DNA of 64,000 nt from Branchiostoma lanceolatum. Its lineage: Eukaryota; Chordata; Leptocardii; Amphioxiformes; Branchiostomatidae. The DNA lies in assembly GCF_035083965.1 (NCBI RefSeq), contig NC_089735.1:10318001-10382000 (forward strand), given 5' to 3'. The notes beneath the pieces were generated by a model. That model was not told the origin of the DNA. It saw only the letters and a list, made by a program, of their open reading frames with translations, and did no database searches. Shown one piece after another: positions 1 to 12,579 of this stretch. Positions within the stretch are counted from its first letter, which is position 1. The number at the start of each line of letters is the position of its first letter. The translations under genes and the position numbers were made by a program.

Positions 1-67
1 GATGGAAAAGCTGAACGTTAACCACTTGTTACGTCAAAGAGGGTCAGGAAAAACTTACCTCTTCCAG
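1..67 (+). other. possible partial coding exon at left edge
   Basis: From the ATG at position 2 the sequence stays open for 22 codons, to a good donor (CAG followed by gtaaga at 68). The start of the exon, if it is one, may lie outside the window. A competing reading exists: on the minus strand the same stretch contains GAG|gtaagt (around 52-60), so it could instead be the end of a minus-strand exon. No homology was recognised and no partner exon was found nearby. Low confidence. Confidence 0.2.
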
Positions 68-2631
68 GTAAGAAGATTACGCAAGGTCAGCTATTCAAGC
101 AACTGAATGGGTTGAATTTCTTTGCATAATTTATCCAGTTGCTTTAGTAAGTTACCTTGCGATAATAACATATATTCTTACACAAAAATGGTACAGTATT
201 AAATGGTGAGTTGATAGAATCCGATATTTTAATTTGATGATAAGAAAATAGCATCGTAAGGTTTTCAAAACCATCAGTAAACCTTTCATGATTTTCTAAA
301 ATGGTAGATAGTCATAGATAAAAATTTGGTATTAACATTCTATTACAACGCAATTTGCAAAATACCTTTACAAAAAAGGAAAATCTACAAATGGTTTCAC
401 ATTTAAAAAAGCATCACTGTACAATCTGTGAAGATACAGAAAATACAGAAAATGCTTGTACTCGTAGGCAAAGCTTCGAAGAACTCAATGAAAACATCTC
501 ATCGTTTGCAATTGCGCAAACAGAACATGAGATATTTTCTGTCGAAGCTTTCGTATGCGTCAAGCTGAAACTGGATATATCGCACATATACTTGGATATT
601 CATAAACACAACTCAACATAGCAGCACCATAAATCAGTTCCATATAACTATTACTTTGTATCAATACTTCATGCATCTCAATGATAAGCACAATGTACGT
701 CTGGTACATTTAGTACACAACAAAAACTAAGGAACTTCTTACCGGTATGCTGACTTGAATCACTGCATGTACCTCAGCGAGTGCCCTAAGAAAGAAATTG
801 TAGATGATGAATGATACATTCAACATGTGTGTATTCCATGTGAACTATGTTCATCATACTTTTCAACTCACGAAAAGTTAATGTAATGTCAGAAATGCTG
901 CTTAAACTATACCTTTCTATCAGTTCACGTTGGTGATTGTGCAGAGTCACAGCAGCAACGATGTCAGAACCCTGGACAGCAGCCGATGTTTCAGCAGACT
1001 AGAGTCGAGTTGTGGTGTGAAACATTATCTTTCCGTGCGTCTTTCATGCAGACTCGTGACGCACATAGGGTCATACCACTCTGTTTTCACAGGGGTGAAT
1101 AGCATTTTCGTCAAATATATTTCGCAATCTTCGAAATGTAGACAACTACAATCAAAATGTAATTCTAAACCTAAGCAAATCATTGCCACAAGCTTTGGTA
1201 TAAGACTGAAGTTACAAAACTCATTTGTATTTTTCAAGTGACGCTCCTTCAATATATTACTTATCACCCTTCATGTAGATAACGACATGGATATGATCAT
1301 ATGTCCGTCTCTTATTGACTTTTGACATTGATTTCAATAGAAATCGATTCCACATTATACGTTACCTCCGGTGCTTTACTCCTCAAGTAGATACATCTTA
1401 AGCAATCAAGACATCATCTGGTGAACTAATCCACGAAATATTGACTTCCGTTGAAACTTAGCAGTAAGGGGGCAATTGTGATGTTGTGATCGTTTAGCTT
1501 CCTAAGCTGTATTTCTTCTTTGACGTCATATGCTAATCATACTGGCTTACAAACTAATTCAGCTTTAAGTTGTGTGTCAATTTGTGATTTTTCACACTGT
1601 CACAAAGTCTTAACTTCACAGTGACGTAGGCTTCTTTTTCTGAGAGCTGTGATAAAAGAAATAGTACTACCCTCAAGGACACGTACAATGGGCAATTCAC
1701 GTTAACAACTTATTTCAACCGTATCGTATACAACGAACAATGAGCTAGATAAAGTAGAGGCAATGCCTTTTCGAGGCCGTATGGGCAGTGGGTTGTTATC
1801 CTCTGTCTAGGGTATGGTTTTGGAAGGCGGAGCCCAACCCTCTACTTCTAACACTTTTTACCTCCCCAAACAAAATCATGTTACCTTTTTGACACTGCTG
1901 GAGTGAGGAAAGTCGTGTAAAGTACCTTTCCCAAGCGCAGAACATCGGTGGCATGTCAAAGGCTTCGAACCAATACCTCATGGGATTCAAGACCCTAACC
2001 GTTACGCCAGTGCGATGCCACAATTCACGCTTACAAACCATACAAAATGTAGTGGTCCGTATACGAAATTTTTATGACATGTGAATACTTCATACGACGT
2101 ATGGTATTATTTGAACTGGCAGCGTAAAGCGGTCTGCTGGTTTTGTAATTCCAGTTTGGATGACAAGGTCGAAAGTTCGATTTGCGCTGGTTGAACGTCC
2201 AAACACAGCGTAATGCAGATTGGCGTGCACTTATATACGACTCAAGCAGTTTTCTCTGAGTAAGTTGGAGGTGGTTTCATGTGTCTTCTGTGCGTTCAGA
2301 GTTACATGGTAGATCGCGCTTTGCTCTTAGTTTCAGATTCAAATACAAAACTTATAATCAAAATACAAAACTAATAAAGAAAATCTAAGGCAGACTCCAG
2401 TACAACAAATTATTTACACAATGTGCGTTGATTATTATAGATTGTCTCAAATGTAGCTAAATATGAAATAGTACCTTATATAGGTGATGCTTTATGGCTA
2501 TGCTTAAGATAATCCTTATGAAGACACCCAGTTGATCAGTGATAGCTTCTTTGAAAACTTCAAGTACGATTTTATGGACTGATTGTTCACTGTATACAAA
2601 CGACTTACATATACGACTTGTAATCATACAT
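68..2631. other. intergenic or intronic, nothing recognised
   Basis: AT-rich sequence with only short, low-complexity open frames of 60 to 103 codons. None has a convincing splice context or a recognisable protein family. No RNA gene or transposon was identified. Confidence 0.5.
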
Positions 2632-2706
2632 TTTGTACGATTTTAGACCGTTTTGTACGATTTTAAAACAATTTGTACAATTTTAAAACATTTTGTACGA
2701 TTTTGG
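2632..2706 (+). repeat. short tandem repeat, about 21-bp unit
   Basis: Four imperfect copies of a unit of the type TTTTGTACGATTTTAAAACA run head to tail. It is a minisatellite-like tract with no coding potential. Confidence 0.7.
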
Positions 2707-3010
2707 AAAGAAGGGGTGAAACTTCCTGATTTCACCAGCTTGTCGCACAAAAAATCTGTATTAAGAAAAATTTCCTCATTTCTATCTCATTGACTTTCTA
2801 TAGCTTCCTTTCGGTTACAATGAAATTTCCGTCACCTTACAGATAGTCTAGCTACAGAAAATTGATGAAATGACGTCGTCCACATACTATTAGGGCTTTT
2901 TTTGCGCATTGTACTAACACGAAAGCAGCAGTGGTGCGGTTTTGTTGGGGGGAAATCGTTATACATATGGTTTTCTATGGCACCACAGTGACTTTACAGC
3001 TATGAATGAT

Positions 3011-3071
3011 GTGTAAATCCTTATCAAAATGTGTAAATCCTTATCAAAATGTGTAAATCCTTATTAAAATG
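3011..3071 (+). repeat. tandem repeat, 20-bp unit, three copies
   Basis: The unit ATGTGTAAATCCTTATCAAA occurs three times in a row. The third copy carries one substitution (TTATTAAA) and then diverges. It lies about 100 bp upstream of the decayed LINE tail. Confidence 0.8.
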
Positions 3072-3172
3072 AGTGGTCCAGGAATGTTGTAAATATTATA
3101 CATTGTGAACCTATATACATCTGTCACAGCATGGCGAGTATCCGTTAACATACGTGTAGCAACATTATTTAA

Positions 3173-3636
3173 CATAGCTAAGGCTGTCTTAATGTACAAG
3201 GCACTAAATGATATACCACCCCCAGTCCCCACACATCTGCGAATTATTCACAACATCGATATCTGCTCATAACCATACTCACAACACCCGTTTCAGTACA
3301 CAAGGGGGGGGGGGGTGCTTCAACTACCAAGCACGCCTACAGTATAAGAAAAGACCTTTTTCCTTCTCTGGCGCGGTTCTGTAGAACTCACTGCCACCAC
3401 AAGTAAGGGATGCAACATCTATCAGTGCTTCAGAGTATTTATACAAGAGAACTCCATAGTGTTTGAATTTTTTTATTTCTTATGGATATGTATATAATAT
3501 TTTCTTCAGTTATCTATTATCCTTGTTTGAATTTTATGTAAACAACTTTGTTTGGGGTTCCCCTAGGGCTCATTGAAAATCGCCAGGTGGCGACATGATT
3601 CCCCTGGTACAAAAAAATAAATAAACAAATAAACAT
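3173..3636 (+). mobile_element. decayed LINE 3' end (reverse-transcriptase tail plus 3' UTR)
   Basis: Read on the plus strand with two or three frameshifts, the segment resembles the C-terminal tail of a non-LTR reverse transcriptase: MYKALNDIPPP near 3190, then HNTRFS, then RKDLFPSLARF, then NSLPPQVRDATSISA near 3390-3430. The spacing is typical of CR1/L2-like LINEs. The 3' end has the phrase CCCCTAGGGCTCATTGAAAA and ends in a short tail of AAATAA units at 3616-3633, as such elements do. A poly-G tract (3304-3315) interrupts the frame. This is a 5'-truncated dead copy. The family assignment is from remembered consensus features, not a search. Confidence 0.7.
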
Positions 3637-3639
3637 CTT

Positions 3640-4190
3640 TCTGCATTGCCCGAAGCTCCAAAGATAATCAAGATGTAATTTTTCCATGTTGCTCGTTACA
3701 ACTTGCTCTTCGAGTTCAAATAATAATAAGTTAGAATAAAGCACGTTTTCACCAGGTCACCAGGAGCTCTTTCGTATGCTATAACTTTATATGGGGAAGC
3801 TTGGTGCTTTGGAGTCAGATATCCAACTAAGATATGTTGACTTTTTTACATATTATGTCGATATGTCCTATGTCCTAAGGCCTCAACTGATATTTTATAA
3901 TGCCCAAAAGGGTCAACTTAAGCAGTGTAATTATGTTTTACATTCAAATGGATTTAACGGTTAATCCTACGTAGTCGCCAAGTCTACCATCAGGCTCTTC
4001 AAAGTATAGCGTTTTTTTTTAAATAAATAGAGCTTTCTACGTTAAGGGGAATGCCATTGATTCTATTACAAGGCAATTAAAATGGAAAACAGGATTAGGC
4101 ACTCTTCTTAATAATATCTTATACATAATTATTGAATGCCGCAAGCTAGTTTTCATTTGCTTGGTGTCATTTATTGTAAAAGTTACTTAC
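3640..4190. other. unannotated AT-rich spacer
   Basis: No gene, RNA or repeat was recognised between the LINE tail and the first unit of the duplicated block. Confidence 0.5.
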
Positions 4191-4498
4191 AAAGTACGGT
4201 TTAACGACCTCCCAACTTAACGAGCCAATCGCAGCACTGATTGCAACAAGATTGGGGTTTGACGTATATGGCGCCTTCTCTGGCGTCAACCGATAAGTCT
4301 TAAACATGCCAGCTATAATGAATAACCGTGTAACTTCCAACGAGAACACTTTTAACGAAGGAAACAGTCCCTGTAGTACGATCAATATAACTTTGTTTCC
4401 CCGAACAGTTTCTAGAGGGACTATCAGTATGTTTTGTGTTAGCTGAGCAAAGATTGGGACGAGTCCCAAAAGAGGCGTCCAATTACGGTCCAAATATT
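4191..4498 (-). other. candidate coding exon of a membrane protein, repeated as broken copies downstream
   Basis: The minus strand is open for about 100 codons and ends at a strong donor: codons for KPYF, then gtaagt (4185-4190). The predicted peptide is hydrophobic, with segments such as ILIVPLETV, EVTRLFIIAG and NPNLVAISAAIGS. The pattern EVTR...I.AG followed by a VAI..AIG segment faintly recalls TRIC channels (TMEM38), but this is too weak to name. Homologous DNA recurs near 6968-7080, 7349-7610 and 9132-9410. There the same frame is broken by stops and the donor is lost, so this copy is either the surviving parent or chance. The upstream acceptor has a poor pyrimidine tract. No neighbouring exon was found. 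Confidence 0.25.
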
Positions 4499-7400
4499 CT
4501 CAATTTACCTCTAACACGGTGCAGCAGTGTTACTTGATGCGATCAGGTATCAAATTTGTCAACATCATTAATTTTGATTAGTAGACACCATCTTCAGTCT
4601 TATACATGAACATAAGCCATGGATTTGTCAGTGGGTATGGATTAAGTGACCTGGAAAGGCAACCCTCGTCATTTAAGATTTTCTGATATTATAGTTAAAA
4701 ACGACAATTCGAGGTTGATCCTCTATGATCTTCTATGAATGAATTATCATACTATCTAGCCATCTCGGAGATTTAGGCTCTATATAAAGCTATGAAATAA
4801 ATCACCATTTTGATACAAACGGGTTGATTACGGTTTGATCGTAACATCCAATTGCTCATATAAAAAAACTAGATGTTAAGTTGCCTTCTATATATGGCTA
4901 TTGATTCATCTTTAAGTCTACATTTTGAAATTGAACATGCTAACTATTACTGACCAGGCAACCTTACTAAGAAGCTTGAACATTTCTTGAAACTAGTGCC
5001 TTGGTGCAAAGTAAATATCAGTGTTCTTAGCATCAAAATATTACGAACTCATGTTATACATCTGTCAGCATCATATCTTTATGAGGCATCGCATCAATCA
5101 AAGTCAATTACCCGTGACTAGATCGTATCGTATTTATTGAAGGGCTGGTCGTAACTTTCTGCTACAAAACAGATTGACATTTAAGCATATTGATCGCTCC
5201 AACAGAGTCGTTTCATGGCCGTCATGGTTTATCAGTACTGGCTGCTAGTGCCATAGAAAACACTATAAGGAATTATAGGATATCAAACTACATCAGGCAG
5301 AATTAGCCGCCCTTGGCGGCTGGGGGGTATACGGTGTGATCTACCAACGATTTATCACTCGTCATGCTTAGCAGAATGCATTAACCACACGCATCAATCA
5401 ATCAACCTTGGAACGTAGTTATCTAATGAATACGTTGATACTTATGAATACTTGATACCTTGGTAGTAGGGCGTACCGCACGCAACTTAATGCATATTTG
5501 CCTTCGGATGCTTACCAGAAAAATAGCAGTCGACTTCCTTTAAAATCTTGTGTCATGATATAAATAGATTTAGTATAGGTTTACTTCTACTTTGAAACAT
5601 GCACTGTAATAGTAACATCCAAGACGGAAAGATCCTACTAAAGAACAGATATTACTCAACTTTTATTCGTTGAGTTACTATTGACTTAGCAGAACTCAGC
5701 CTACCAGTGTGTTGCCGTCATATATGTACACCGCACACCTTCATCAGCTTCAGGGTCTGATATGACGACAATAAAGAACATTCCTCATACCTGTACTGTA
5801 TAAACTCACTGAATAATCAGTACGTACATACAGTACTGACTAGAGTGTATCGCACTTGTCACCATATGGACACTAGAAAGACTTATTGGGTAACCACCTC
5901 TAGCAGAATACCATTTAGCATTTCATCAACTTGTCAAGATGCGGCTTGATGCTTTTCAGTGACAGTGTGATTTATCAACGATTAAGCACTCTTTGTGCTC
6001 AGTAGAATGCATTAACCACGTCAATCAGAATTGCCTTCGTATGTATACCAGAAAAAATAGCAGTCGACTTCCTTTTAAGTCTTGTGTCATGAAATGAATT
6101 TATTATAGGTTTACTTCTACTTTGAAACATGCACTGTCATAGTAAAATCCAAGAAGGAATAAAGACCCCACCAAAGAACAGATAGCTGTCTCTTAGTCAA
6201 CTTTTATTCGTTGAGTTACTACTGACTTAGCAGAACTCAGTCTACCAGTGTGTTTCACGGCACATCTTTATCAGCGTAAGGCCCTGGTATGACGGCAACA
6301 TTCTTCATGCCTATACTGTATGAACTCACTGAAGAATCAGTATATACAGTACTGACTAAAGCGTATCGTAATTGTCACCATAGGGACACTAGAAAGACTT
6401 ATAATACGGATAACCATCTCTAGCAGAATACCATATAGCACTTCATCAACCTGTCAATATACGGCTACAAGATATAAAGTGTGATTAATCAACGATATAG
6501 CAATCGCCATGCTTACCAAAAACAATCTTGAAACGTTGTTATTACTAATGAATACGCTGAGAAATATCAATCATTTGATATGCTGAGCGATCCATCATAG
6601 TAAGGCGTAACGCAGCAGTGTCTTCTGAATTTCTGATGCTTGCAGGAAAGTTGGCAGTCGTCAGTCTCATTTGGAATCTTGTTTCATGTATTAGAATTGA
6701 ATAAGTTTGCTTCTCGATGGAAACACTGTAAAAGAAATTAACAGCCAAGTTGGAGAGATCCTACTAAATATCAGATGCCTGTCTCTAAGATAAATTTGAA
6801 ACCAATGAGTTACTACTGCCTTAGCTAGCTGAGCTCAGCCTACAAGCGTGCTGCCAAAATATCAGCTTCAGGCGCTAAACATTCTTCATGTCTGTACTGT
6901 ATGTATTCACTGTCGAATCAGTACATACAGTACTGACTGAACTGTACTTATCGTACGTGTAGCAACCTTCAACGACCTCAACGTAGGAAGCCGCCCGTAG
7001 CGCTGATTGCAATAAGAATGGAGTCTGGTGTGTCTGGCGCCTCCGGTGACGTCAACTTATAACTCTTAAATATGTCAGGGTAATGACTAAAAGTGTAACA
7101 AAGTGACTGTCAGCTCTATCAGCGTCTTTTGAGTTCGACGACCTACTATACAATAAGCTAATATAATGCTGCGTTCAATGCTGCTTCACTGCATAGAGGT
7201 TGTTACGCTTAAATGTATGCGACTGAACCTAGTAGAAAATAATTAGACTAGAAAACAGGATAAGTTACTCTTCTTATGCATAGTGATTGTGCCAATCTAG
7301 TTTTCTGTTGCAATATGTCATTATCCTTAAACGTTACGAATCTTGGTTTCGACGACTTATCAACTTAACAAGCCAATCGCATGACTGATTGTAACAAGAT

Positions 7401-10400
7401 TGGGGTCTGATGTGTCTGGCGCCATCTCTGGCGTCCATTGATAACTCTTCAACATGTCAGGATAATGTATAACCTTTCAACATGAACACCTTTAACGAGT
7501 GAAAAAGTCCCCTTAGTACGATCAATTTAACTTTGTCTCCTCTAATAGTGTAGCAAAGGGACTATCAGTGTCTTTAGTGTGTTAACTGGACGAATATCGG
7601 CATGATTTCTGAAAAAGCATGGGGCCCATACGTCCTCAGATTACCTCTAAACCGACACAGTAGTGCTTCTTGATATAAGAAATGGAATCTTGCCAACATG
7701 CATGTTCCATTTCGATGCGTTTGTAAGCGACAAGATCCGGTCTCAGAAGCCACGTCATTTCCTCTCGCTCTCCATTGGCGGCATCTAACGATTCCAAACT
7801 TCAATAATATCTTCTGGTAAAAACGACTACTTCGGGTAATCTACATAAAACATTACAGCCATCCGGGCTATCTAGGCGCTCTTTGAAGCTAGTAAGACGT
7901 TAACAATTTGAAATTTACGAGATAAGTACAACGTTGCTAACAATCGGATCCGATTGTCTAGAATTAAACTATTTCAAACCCAGCTGCAAAACCCATGTCA
8001 TACACCTGTCGGTGTCATGCCTTTATGAATCATCGTAAATCACAGTCTATTACCCATCACTTGGCTGAGAATCGTATTCATTACAGGACTGACCCTAATT
8101 TCCCGCTATAAAGCAGATTGACATTAATCATATTAACGAGGTATTGATTGCCCCGATAGTGACATCAAATGAGTAGGCTGGTACCATGGTTTATAATTAC
8201 AGGAAACATGGGAAGGACTTAAAGGATAACCACCTCTAGCAGGATATATTGCATTTCATCAACCTGTCAGGATGCGGCTTGGGTAATATACGATGTGATC
8301 TATTTGTGATTTGGCACTCGTCATCCTTAGTTTAACGCGTAAACCACGTCGATTAACCAACTTCGAAATGTAGTTTACAAATGAGTACGTTGGGAACGGA
8401 AATATCAATCACATAATCTATCGATAGATGAATCATCTTAGGTGGGCAAATTTCATCTCTAACACCATGTGTCTTCTGATGATTACAAATGCTATTTGAC
8501 TTAACAGTCATCGACTTCCTTTAATTTGTAATTTTGTGCCATGATATCAAATAGTAGAAATATAGATTTGCTTCATGTTGAAAATAATATATCAGTAAAG
8601 ACCACGAGGGAGAGATCAAACAAAAAAAGATATCTGTCTCTTAGTCAACAGATATCTGTCTCTCAGTTACTATTATTCAATGAGGTATTACTGATTTAGT
8701 AGAACTCAGCCTACCAATATGAAGTCGTCAAATATACACACCACATATCTTCTTCACATTGAGGCCCTGATATATGACGGCAATGAAATACGTTCTCCAT
8801 GTCTGTACTGTATGTACTCACTGAAGAGTACTGTATCAAACTGTATGGTACTGTATCGTACACCCCCCCCCCACAAAAAAAAAATATAACAAAGTGACTG
8901 TCAACTCTATCAGCGTCTTTTGAGTTCGACGTCCTACTAACAAACTGATAGAACACTGCGTTCAATGGTGATTCATGCATAGAGGTTGTTACGCTTAAAA
9001 GAATGCGATTGAATCTAGTAGAAGGAAATTAGACTGGAAAACAGTATTAGTTACTCTTCTTATGCATAGTGATTGCGGCGATCCAGTTTTCTGTTGCAAT
9101 ACGTCATTATCATTAAACGTTACGAATCTCGGTTTCGACGACTTATCAACTTAACAAGCCAATCGCATGACTGATTGTAACGAGATTGGGTTTTGACGTG
9201 TCTGGCGCCATCTCTGGCGTCCATTGATAACTCTTCAACATGTCTGGATAATGTATAACCTTTCAACATGAACACCTTTAACGAATGAAAAAGCCCTTTA
9301 GTATGATCAATTTCACTTCGTCTCCTCTAATAGTGTAGCAAAGGGACTATCAGTGTCTTTAGTGTGTTAGCTGAGCGAATAACGGCATGATTTTCGTCAT
9401 TCCGCATATATCCCCAGGTTACTTCTAAACCGACACAAAAGTGCTTCCTGATCTAAGAAATAGAATCTTGCCAACATCCTTCATTTGCATTCGTTTGTGT
9501 GCGTCAAGACGCAGTCTCAGGCGCCACACCATGTCCTCTCAAACTTTAAAGGACGTTTCTCATTTAGTGGCATGTAAAGATTTAAACTTTCCTAACATCT
9601 ACTAGACTATAAGTAAAACGACTATTTGAGGTATTTTGGATAAAACATGACAACCAGCCGGGCTATTTAGGTGCTCTTTGGAGCTAAGAATACATTTTCA
9701 ATTTGAATTATAAAAGTGAAATAAATACAACGTTGCTCAGATGCAAAAGCTATATGTTGCAGTGTTACTTTCCAGATACATGTCCATTTGTTTTTTCACG
9801 TGATTTCTGATCATGCATTTTGGGACAAAGCGTGTCAAGTGTGTAAATATGTTGGCATTATAAAAAAATCTTTTGAAAACTGGTTCTTTCGTTCCAAGTA
9901 CCAAATAGTGTCCGAATTTCTTGAATCAAACAATTACAAGCCCAGCTGACAAACTCATGGAATACGCATGTCAGCATCCTTGGACTAAGTATGTCTAGTG
10001 CTAATGTGTAAGTATGTCAGCATCTTGACTAGAAAGTTTGGAAATCTTTTGAAACTAGTACCTTTATTTCTTTGAAGCACCAAGTAGTATCCAATTTTCT
10101 CTGTCACTAAAACCATTGCAAACCCAGCTACGACACCCTTGTCATATGACTGTCAGCATCAGCTATTCTGTATCTCTATCTGTATATAGTCGGTATAAAC
10201 GCCTTTCGGCCTAACACGCCATCTTATAAACACTACTCACTACAGCATCATGCCGTTAAATAAGGCATCGCATTACTCAACGCCAATTACCAATCACTTG
10301 GCTGAGAATCATATCTATTATAGGGCTGGCCATAATTCCCCGCTATAACACAGATTGAAATCAAGCATATTAACTGCGTATTAGTCATGCCATTTAATGA

Positions 10401-10700
10401 GCATGCCGTTGCCGTCGGTAACCCTAATATGCTGCTCGCGGAATAGGAAACACTAGAAGAACTTATGGGATAACTTCCTCCAGCAGAATGTGATATAGCA
10501 TTTCATCAAACTGTCAAGATGCAGCTTGAGGGATACACGGTGTGATCTATCAACAATTCATCTCTCGTCATCCTCAGTTCAAACTGTAAACCACGTCAAT
10601 CAATCAACGTTGAAGCGAAGTGCGTTGGGAAATATCAATCACTTGATATAATGATAGATTTGTCATAGTTGGAATGTGTCTTCAGATACTTGCAGAAAAT
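4198..10700. repeat. diverged array of kilobase-scale duplications
   Basis: Landmark blocks recur in the same order. The block with 'GGCGCC...CTGGCGTC' appears at about 4198, 6968, 7349 and 9132. The block containing CAGATTGACAT appears at 5101, 8044 and 10282. The block with GATCTATCAACGATT-like sequence appears at 5333, 5968, 6478, 8293 and 10540. The block ending CTTAGCAGAACTCAGCCTACC appears at 5531, 6068, 6650 and 8510. About 7096-7600 matches 8888-9400 at an offset of about 1.79 kb. The first unit also has an internal duplication of about 540 bp (5290-5880, 5880-6410, 6410-6960). Divergence is high with many indels, and no intact protein frame runs through the copies. Confidence 0.75.
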
Positions 10701-12227
10701 ACATGATTTTTAGCACCCGCGAGAGTACAGACATGCGCAAGAATGTGAGTTATCTGGCACCAAAACGAGGTTAGGATGCATATTTCCCTTAGATAGTCCC
10801 AATCAACATCATTTTCAAGTTTTTATGTTGGGGGCCGGTGTAACTTAGTATGCTTGGAAGGTACGCTTATTTCAACTTATCTACACATCTACGTGGACAG
10901 CGATAATAGCACCAATCATTATAACTATCTGCAATATTAATAACGTATGAAATCAATGCGTACAAAAGACCATGAGTAGCCATTAACCCATTATACATTC
11001 CGCGTAATAAAGTTCTTGTTCTTAATTCCTTTGAGGTGCTTGCAATAACAAAGAACCTGCAGCAGTAAACGAACGTCTGCCGTCATTCCCATGGTAGCTC
11101 AATAGCATGGCACTTAGGGTGATACATAGCCAAAAGGTATTAGGAGAAGATTAATGGGGCTTTAGCGTCTGTCTTTCTCCTAAAGTGCCAAGGTGTGCAG
11201 GTACGGGAGCCAGAATAAGGTGAGTTAGAGGTCATACTTAACGTTTTAAATAAAACTATGTTCGGTGCATCAATAATGAAGAGAAGAATTTTGTTGTGGA
11301 ACTATTTCAACTTATAAAACTACATTTGATGAATCAAAAAATGATAATGATTTAACAGTATAGTTTCTGGTACATCATCTACGTGTCATATGATATCAAA
11401 AAATTTACACAATTTTTCCCTTTCTTCTAGATCTTACATGGTTTACACAAACAGCAGCATAGTTATATATATTATGTATATATATTTTATATATAAATCG
11501 GAAAAATAATAATGATTTGACAGTATAGTTTCTTGTACCATCGACGTTACCGTGACATTTGATATCAAAAGATTTACACACCATTGTTTTTATTAGATCT
11601 TACTTAACACAAACATTACTATAGTCATATAGTTGAGGAAAGTAGGGATTAAATGGAGCCTTGCATGCATGGCAAAAAATTAGTATAGCTTTTGAACTAT
11701 GAACAACGAAACATTCACTCCGTATGCTATGGAAAGATGTTGTACATTGTGGGCACGTTGTGGACAGCACGCTTGATGTAAACTTCTTGACATATCACTA
11801 CCTGGGGGGTTTAATGTTCGTCTGTATGTGCCACATTGTCTACAGTTGTATATAATAGGCTTCGCTCAACATGGTTGTATCTCACAAGACCGATTCCAAC
11901 GCTATACATCTTGCTGATACGGCGCTTTGGTTACACTGGTCCAGAATATTAATTGCTTTTGCCCGCAAGCTTCGGCCCGTGCGTGCACCACTGACAGCAG
12001 TCATCATTATTAGGCCATCCCTAGATAGTCCTAAAGGCCAGTAATTGAATTAGTCTGTCTATAGCTACCTTCTGGGCAACGCTTTATGTTCATTCTAGAG
12101 AGATGAATACTGATGACAGTCATATTTTGTTCCAGGAAAGATGACTTTTGTTTTTCATTGGCAAATACCGTCTGTAACGTTAACTATATAAGGAGAAATT
12201 CAAACTCTACAACTGGATAAAAATTCG
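10701..12227. other. gene-free AT-rich stretch
   Basis: No coding exon, RNA gene or intact mobile element was recognised, apart from the local duplication listed at 11,337-11,635 and an AT-alternating tract near 11,464-11,505. Confidence 0.5.
11337..11635. repeat. local tandem duplication, about 170-bp period
   Basis: 11,337-11,470 and 11,505-11,635 share the ordered phrases AATGATTTRACAGTATAGTTTCT, TGATATCAAAARATTTACACA and TTAGATCTTAC (second copy). They are separated by a TATATA-rich tract. The copies are diverged and noncoding. Confidence 0.7.
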
Positions 12228-12243
12228 GAGATTTATTTCCGGA

Positions 12244-12276
12244 CGTTTCGAGTGACACCCATCACTCTTCTTCAGC
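12244..12276 (-). mobile_element. Penelope-like relic with hammerhead-like fold
   Basis: On the minus strand the sequence reads CTGAAGA (12,275-12,269), one extra A, then GAGTGA (12,267-12,262), a six-base loop, TCACTC (12,255-12,250) and GAAAC (12,249-12,245). This resembles a hammerhead core (CUGANGA, stem II, GAAAC) except for one extra base between the core box and stem II. Such motifs are known in the terminal repeats of Penelope-like retroelements and are dispersed in many animal genomes. No reverse transcriptase is visible nearby, so this would be a fragment. Activity is doubtful given the extra base. Confidence 0.4.
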
Positions 12277-12497
12277 GTCACTAAAGTGAACTGAACTTTG
12301 TAACGTTAACTAGTTAGTTACAAACGTTGAAACCAGAATAGATAGATCAGTAGAATTTGATATCATCAAGTTTGTAAAAGGTTTTTGTATCCTTTTTGTT
12401 ATGGTTTTATGCCTAGCCGGTTAATGCTTCGATCCTTGGAAAAAAGAGCCCCGATGGATAGTTCATGGGCTGTTTCTTTTTTTGTGTGCAATTTCAG

Positions 12498-12579
12498 GCG
12501 TGACCCCTACGTGGCCCCGTGGGACACCCAGCGGCTGCCGGGCTATTTGGGGGACCGGTCGGGCCCCGCGGTGCCTTAA
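12498..12579 (+). CDS. candidate terminal coding exon, unknown protein
   Basis: A strong acceptor (long pyrimidine tract, then TTTCAG at 12,492-12,497) opens a sharply GC-rich segment in an AT-rich neighbourhood. In the frame that takes one base from this exon to finish a codon, it encodes RDPYVAPWDTQRLPGY and ten more residues before TAA at 12,577. In the next frame it is open for longer, to a TAA near 12,761, with a proline-rich product. A polyadenylation-like AATAAA lies at 13,163. The short frame looks more protein-like, but no family is recognised and no upstream exon was found. It could also be a GC-rich insertion. Confidence 0.3.

Noticed and set aside
3011-3071. CRISPR-like direct repeats
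   Set aside because: The copies are adjacent without spacers, and the genome is eukaryotic; it is an ordinary minisatellite.
4191-4498. Naming the candidate exon as a TRIC (TMEM38) channel
   Set aside because: Only a short loose pattern (EVTR...I.AG, AIG) agrees, the usual TRIC signature residues upstream were not found, and no neighbouring exons support it.
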